Below are positions 61,405-64,000 of a stretch of 64,000 nt of DNA, one piece after another. Made by a program: the position numbers and the translations under genes. This DNA is from Bacillus sp. REN16. Lineage in GTDB: Bacteria; Bacillota; Bacilli; Bacillales; Bacillaceae_L. The DNA lies in NCBI RefSeq assembly GCF_020731355.1, contig NZ_JAJFZK010000007.1:1-64000 (forward strand), read 5' to 3'. Every line of letters starts with the position of its first letter. Within the stretch, counting starts at the first letter, position 1. The notes beneath the pieces were generated by a model. That model was not told the DNA's origin. It made no database searches and saw only the letters and a program-made list of their open reading frames with translations.

Positions 61405-62416
61405 TAATATCATCTCCCCCACCACGAGCGATGACAATTTCTCCAGCTTCCTCTAGTCTTCTAATAACCGCTACAATACGTGATTGGGCTTCCTCAACAT
61501 CACGTAATCGTACAGGTCCCATATATTCCATTTCCTCTTTAAATGTTTCGACCATCCGTTTTGACATATTTTTAAAAACTATTTCCTTCACTTCTTCACT
61601 TGCTACACGAAGTGAAAGCATGAGGTCTTCATTTTCAATATCACGAATGACTCGTTGAATCGCACGATTATCAAGAGTAACAATATCTTCGAATACAAAC
61701 ATTCTCTTTTTGATTTCATCGGCAAGCTCTGGGTCCTGAATTTCCAACGCGTCTAAAATCGTTCTTTCCGTTGAACGGTCAACTCCATTTAACACTTCTA
61801 CCACAGCTTCTATTCCACCGGTTTGGGTATAATCATGTGTTACAGTAGCTGAAAGCTTACGTTCTAGAATTTGCTCAACCTCATTAATAATTTCAGGTGA
61901 AGTTCGATCCATAATTGCGATTCTTCTTGCGATATCTGCCTGAACTTCTTGAGGCAGCTCTGATAAAATTTGTGCTGCTTGTCTGGAATCTAAATAGGAT
62001 AATATTAAGGCGATAGTCTGTGGATGTTCATTTTGAATAAAGTTCAAAATTTGTCCCGGATCGGCCTTTCTTGCAAAATCAAAAGGTTTAACTTGAAGGG
62101 AAGATGTTAATCGGCTAATAATAACTCCTGCTTGTTCTTCTCCAAGTGCTTTTTCAAGTACTGTCTTCGCATAACCAATACCACCTTGGGTGATATAATC
62201 CTGAGCAATCGCAATTTGATGAAATTCTTCCATTATTTGTTCCTTTGTATTTGCCTCCACCTTTCGAACGCCAGAAATTTCTAGTGTTAACTTTTCAATT
62301 TCTTCTTCGGACAGATGCTTATACACTGATGCCGAAACATCTGGACCTAATGAAATCAGGAGAATGGCTGCTTTTTGCTTACCAGTAAGTCCATTATGAA
62401 TTTCTCGTTTTGCCAT
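61397..62416 (-). CDS. fliG: Flagellar motor switch protein FliG
   Basis: Torque-generating C-ring protein binding FliF and FliM. It has 339 residues with an N-terminal FliF-binding domain, the middle EHPQ motif (NEHPQTIALILSYL), the ARM-like middle domain and the charged C-terminal torque helix near KRMFVFEDIV. ATG start with AGGAGGTGGAG upstream. It follows fliF by 11 nt. Confidence 0.97.
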   Translation of the reverse strand: MAKREIHNGLTGKQKAAILLISLGPDVSASVYKHLSEEEIEKLTLEISGVRKVEANTKEQIMEEFHQIAIAQDYITQGGIGYAKTVLEKALGEEQAGVIISRLTSSLQVKPFDFARKADPGQILNFIQNEHPQTIALILSYLDSRQAAQILSELPQEVQADIARRIAIMDRTSPEIINEVEQILERKLSATVTHDYTQTGGIEAVVEVLNGVDRSTERTILDALEIQDPELADEIKKRMFVFEDIVTLDNRAIQRVIRDIENEDLMLSLRVASEEVKEIVFKNMSKRMVETFKEEMEYMGPVRLRDVEEAQSRIVAVIRRLEEAGEIVIARGGGDDIIV

Positions 62417-62427
62417 TTCTCCACCTC

Positions 62428-64000
62428 CTACTCATCTGCCAACCATGAACGTAATAGTTTTGCGAAATCCTCTGGTTTATCTTTTGCAAGCTTCTCCAAT
62501 TGTTTCCTTTTGACTACTGCATCTGATTCTTTTTCCTCATTAACATCTGGAATATGGTCAAAGAATACAGGTTCTGATTGAGGAAGTTCATCCTCGATTT
62601 CTGTGTCTCTCTTTTTGCGTAAAAACAAGAATAATAGAATAATAAGACCAAGTACTAGAAGACCACCTACTATATAAATCCATAAAGGAACTTTAGCGAT
62701 TGCTGGTGTTTCAGCAACTGTTGTTGATTTCCCGCTAAATTCTTGGACAGAAACAACAATTTTATCTTGAATTTGTTCTTGTGTTAATTCATTATTCTCA
62801 TCCTGATTGATACTAGTACTCACAATCGTACTTAGGATTCTTTCAATATCGTCCACACGTTCCTGTGGCATTGATGCAGGATCTTTAGGATCTGGTGCTT
62901 CGACCATAACTTGAATTCCTAAATCTCTTATTTTATATGGAGCTTCCACAATCTCCTTTGTGATACGATTCACATCTTTGTTAACACGTTCTTCTATACG
63001 CTCATAATCCCCATTTCCGGCTTGCCCATTTGTATTATAACTTGGGACATCTGTCTCACCGGTACCAACAACTCCGCCAGCAGCAGCACCATCTCCAGTA
63101 AAGGTTTCTGTAATTCTTTCAACACTAATTTCAATGCCATCCATGTTTTCAGGATTAACTGGTGTAACAAGGTTTTCTTGGCGATTTTCTTGTGTAAAAT
63201 CAATATCTGTTGTAACGGACACGACGATTTTATCTGGCCCCATCATCGTACCTAGCATTTGCTGGACTTGTCTTTGAAGATCTTTTTCAATTTCACGCTT
63301 TAATTCAAGTTGTGATGCTACATTTCCAATAACAGATATATTTTCTTCATTTTCCAAGTCAAAATACTCAAAGTTTTGATTGGTTATGACGATATTATCT
63401 GTAGGTAGATTTGGAATGCTTTTTGAAACCAAGTGATATAAGGATTTTATCTGTTGTTGTTCAAACCTATATCCTGGTTTCGTGTTAAGAACGATTGAAG
63501 CGGAAGCCTCTTTCTCGCTGTCCTTCACAAAAATACCATCGTTCGGCATACTAATCATAACCTTTGCATCGTTTATCCCATCGATGCCCTTAATTAGGTT
63601 GGCTAATTCAGTTTGAGTGGATTCGAGTTTAAGCATATTAAATTCATTATCGGTCATTCCAAAACCAGCATTTTCACCAAAAAATGAATAATCGATATTC
63701 CCGCTGTCTGGTATTCCTTCTGCTGCAAGATCAACCATTAAGGTTTCGACCACTTCCTCTGGCACCTTAATGGTTGATCCATTATCCGCTATTTCTGATT
63801 GAATTCCTCTAGAATCTAAAGTAGCTTTTATTTGACCTGTTTCCTGTGGAGTTAGATTGCTATACAACGGAACAAGTGTTGTTTTTGTAGTGAAAAATAC
63901 TGTAAGTGAAACAACCAAAATTAAAAGCAAAGGCAATCCAAGTATCGTGGTTTTTTGAAGACCAGATTGTTTCTTCCAAAACTCACTTATCTTCGTTTTA
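62428..64000 (-). CDS. fliF: Flagellar MS-ring protein FliF (5' end beyond window)
   Basis: Forms the MS ring that anchors the rotor. The reading frame runs open to the right edge, giving about 523 residues; B. subtilis FliF suggests only around 10 N-terminal residues are missing. The first visible residues (KTKISEFWKKQS) and a transmembrane helix near the start precede ring-building motifs (NLTPQETGQIKATLDSRGI, DYSFFGENAGFG, LGTMMGPDKIVVSVTTDIDF). A second helix (IYIVGGLLVLGLIILLFLFL-like) and the FliG-binding tail AKDKPEDFAKLLRSWLADE close it. Confidence 0.97.
   Translation of the reverse strand, partial: KTKISEFWKKQSGLQKTTILGLPLLLILVVSLTVFFTTKTTLVPLYSNLTPQETGQIKATLDSRGIQSEIADNGSTIKVPEEVVETLMVDLAAEGIPDSGNIDYSFFGENAGFGMTDNEFNMLKLESTQTELANLIKGIDGINDAKVMISMPNDGIFVKDSEKEASASIVLNTKPGYRFEQQQIKSLYHLVSKSIPNLPTDNIVITNQNFEYFDLENEENISVIGNVASQLELKREIEKDLQRQVQQMLGTMMGPDKIVVSVTTDIDFTQENRQENLVTPVNPENMDGIEISVERITETFTGDGAAAGGVVGTGETDVPSYNTNGQAGNGDYERIEERVNKDVNRITKEIVEAPYKIRDLGIQVMVEAPDPKDPASMPQERVDDIERILSTIVSTSINQDENNELTQEQIQDKIVVSVQEFSGKSTTVAETPAIAKVPLWIYIVGGLLVLGLIILLFLFLRKKRDTEIEDELPQSEPVFFDHIPDVNEEKESDAVVKRKQLEKLAKDKPEDFAKLLRSWLADE

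Overview
The window is a contiguous, AT-rich stretch of a spore-forming, motile Bacillaceae chromosome (genus Bacillus in the broad sense, not B. subtilis itself). Every gene I accept, about 66 of them, lies on the minus strand. Gene order follows the B. subtilis spoIIIE-to-fliF region closely, so most calls rest on both sequence and synteny. Genes are described below in the direction of transcription, from the right edge of the window to the left.

64000-36149 is the main fla/che operon: fliF (cut by the right edge), fliG, fliH, fliI, fliJ, ylxF, fliK, flgD, a TIGR02530-type flagellar operon protein, flgE, swrD, fliL, fliM, fliY, cheY, fliZ, fliP, fliQ, fliR, flhB, flhA, flhF, ylxH (flhG), cheB, cheA, cheW, cheC, cheD, sigD, a FapA/DUF342 protein, a 100-residue protein of unknown function, and swrB. 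It encodes the basal body, export gate, hook, switch, chemotaxis relay and the flagellar sigma factor. The TIGR02530 gene, the FapA gene and the 100-residue gene are additions relative to B. subtilis. A hairpin repeat sits between fliL and fliM.

36148-26449 holds rpsB (own promoter and a structured leader), tsf, pyrH, frr, uppS, cdsA, dxr, rseP and proS: translation factors, UMP kinase, ribosome recycling, undecaprenyl and isoprenoid synthesis, phospholipid synthesis and intramembrane proteolysis. 26448-13883 holds polC, then rimP-nusA-ylxR-ylxQ-infB-ylxP-rbfA, then truB-ribC and rpsO. 13882-9065 holds pnpA, ylxY, mlpA and ymxH. 8797-3647 holds the dipicolinate synthase pair dpaA-dpaB, then asd, dapG and dapA. 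3530-28 holds tepA, ylzJ and spoIIIE. The RNase J2 gene rnjB, found between dapA and tepA in B. subtilis, is absent here.

The least ordinary content is between the genes. Two families of multi-hairpin repeats, three copies each, occupy large gaps, always in the same orientation. Family A is at 14006, 22013 and 29547; family B is at 2446, 7098 and 35054. Both are modular. A small hairpin unit (GCCAC, five-base loop ending CCT or CAT on one strand, GTGGC) occurs in both families, in opposite orientations. A third, different element splits fliL from fliM. I found no prophage, insertion sequence, CRISPR array, defence island, tRNA or rRNA gene. I do not see a wholly new system. The best leads are the modular repeats, the structured rpsB leader, a hairpin just ahead of swrD, and the small unknown flagellar-operon genes.
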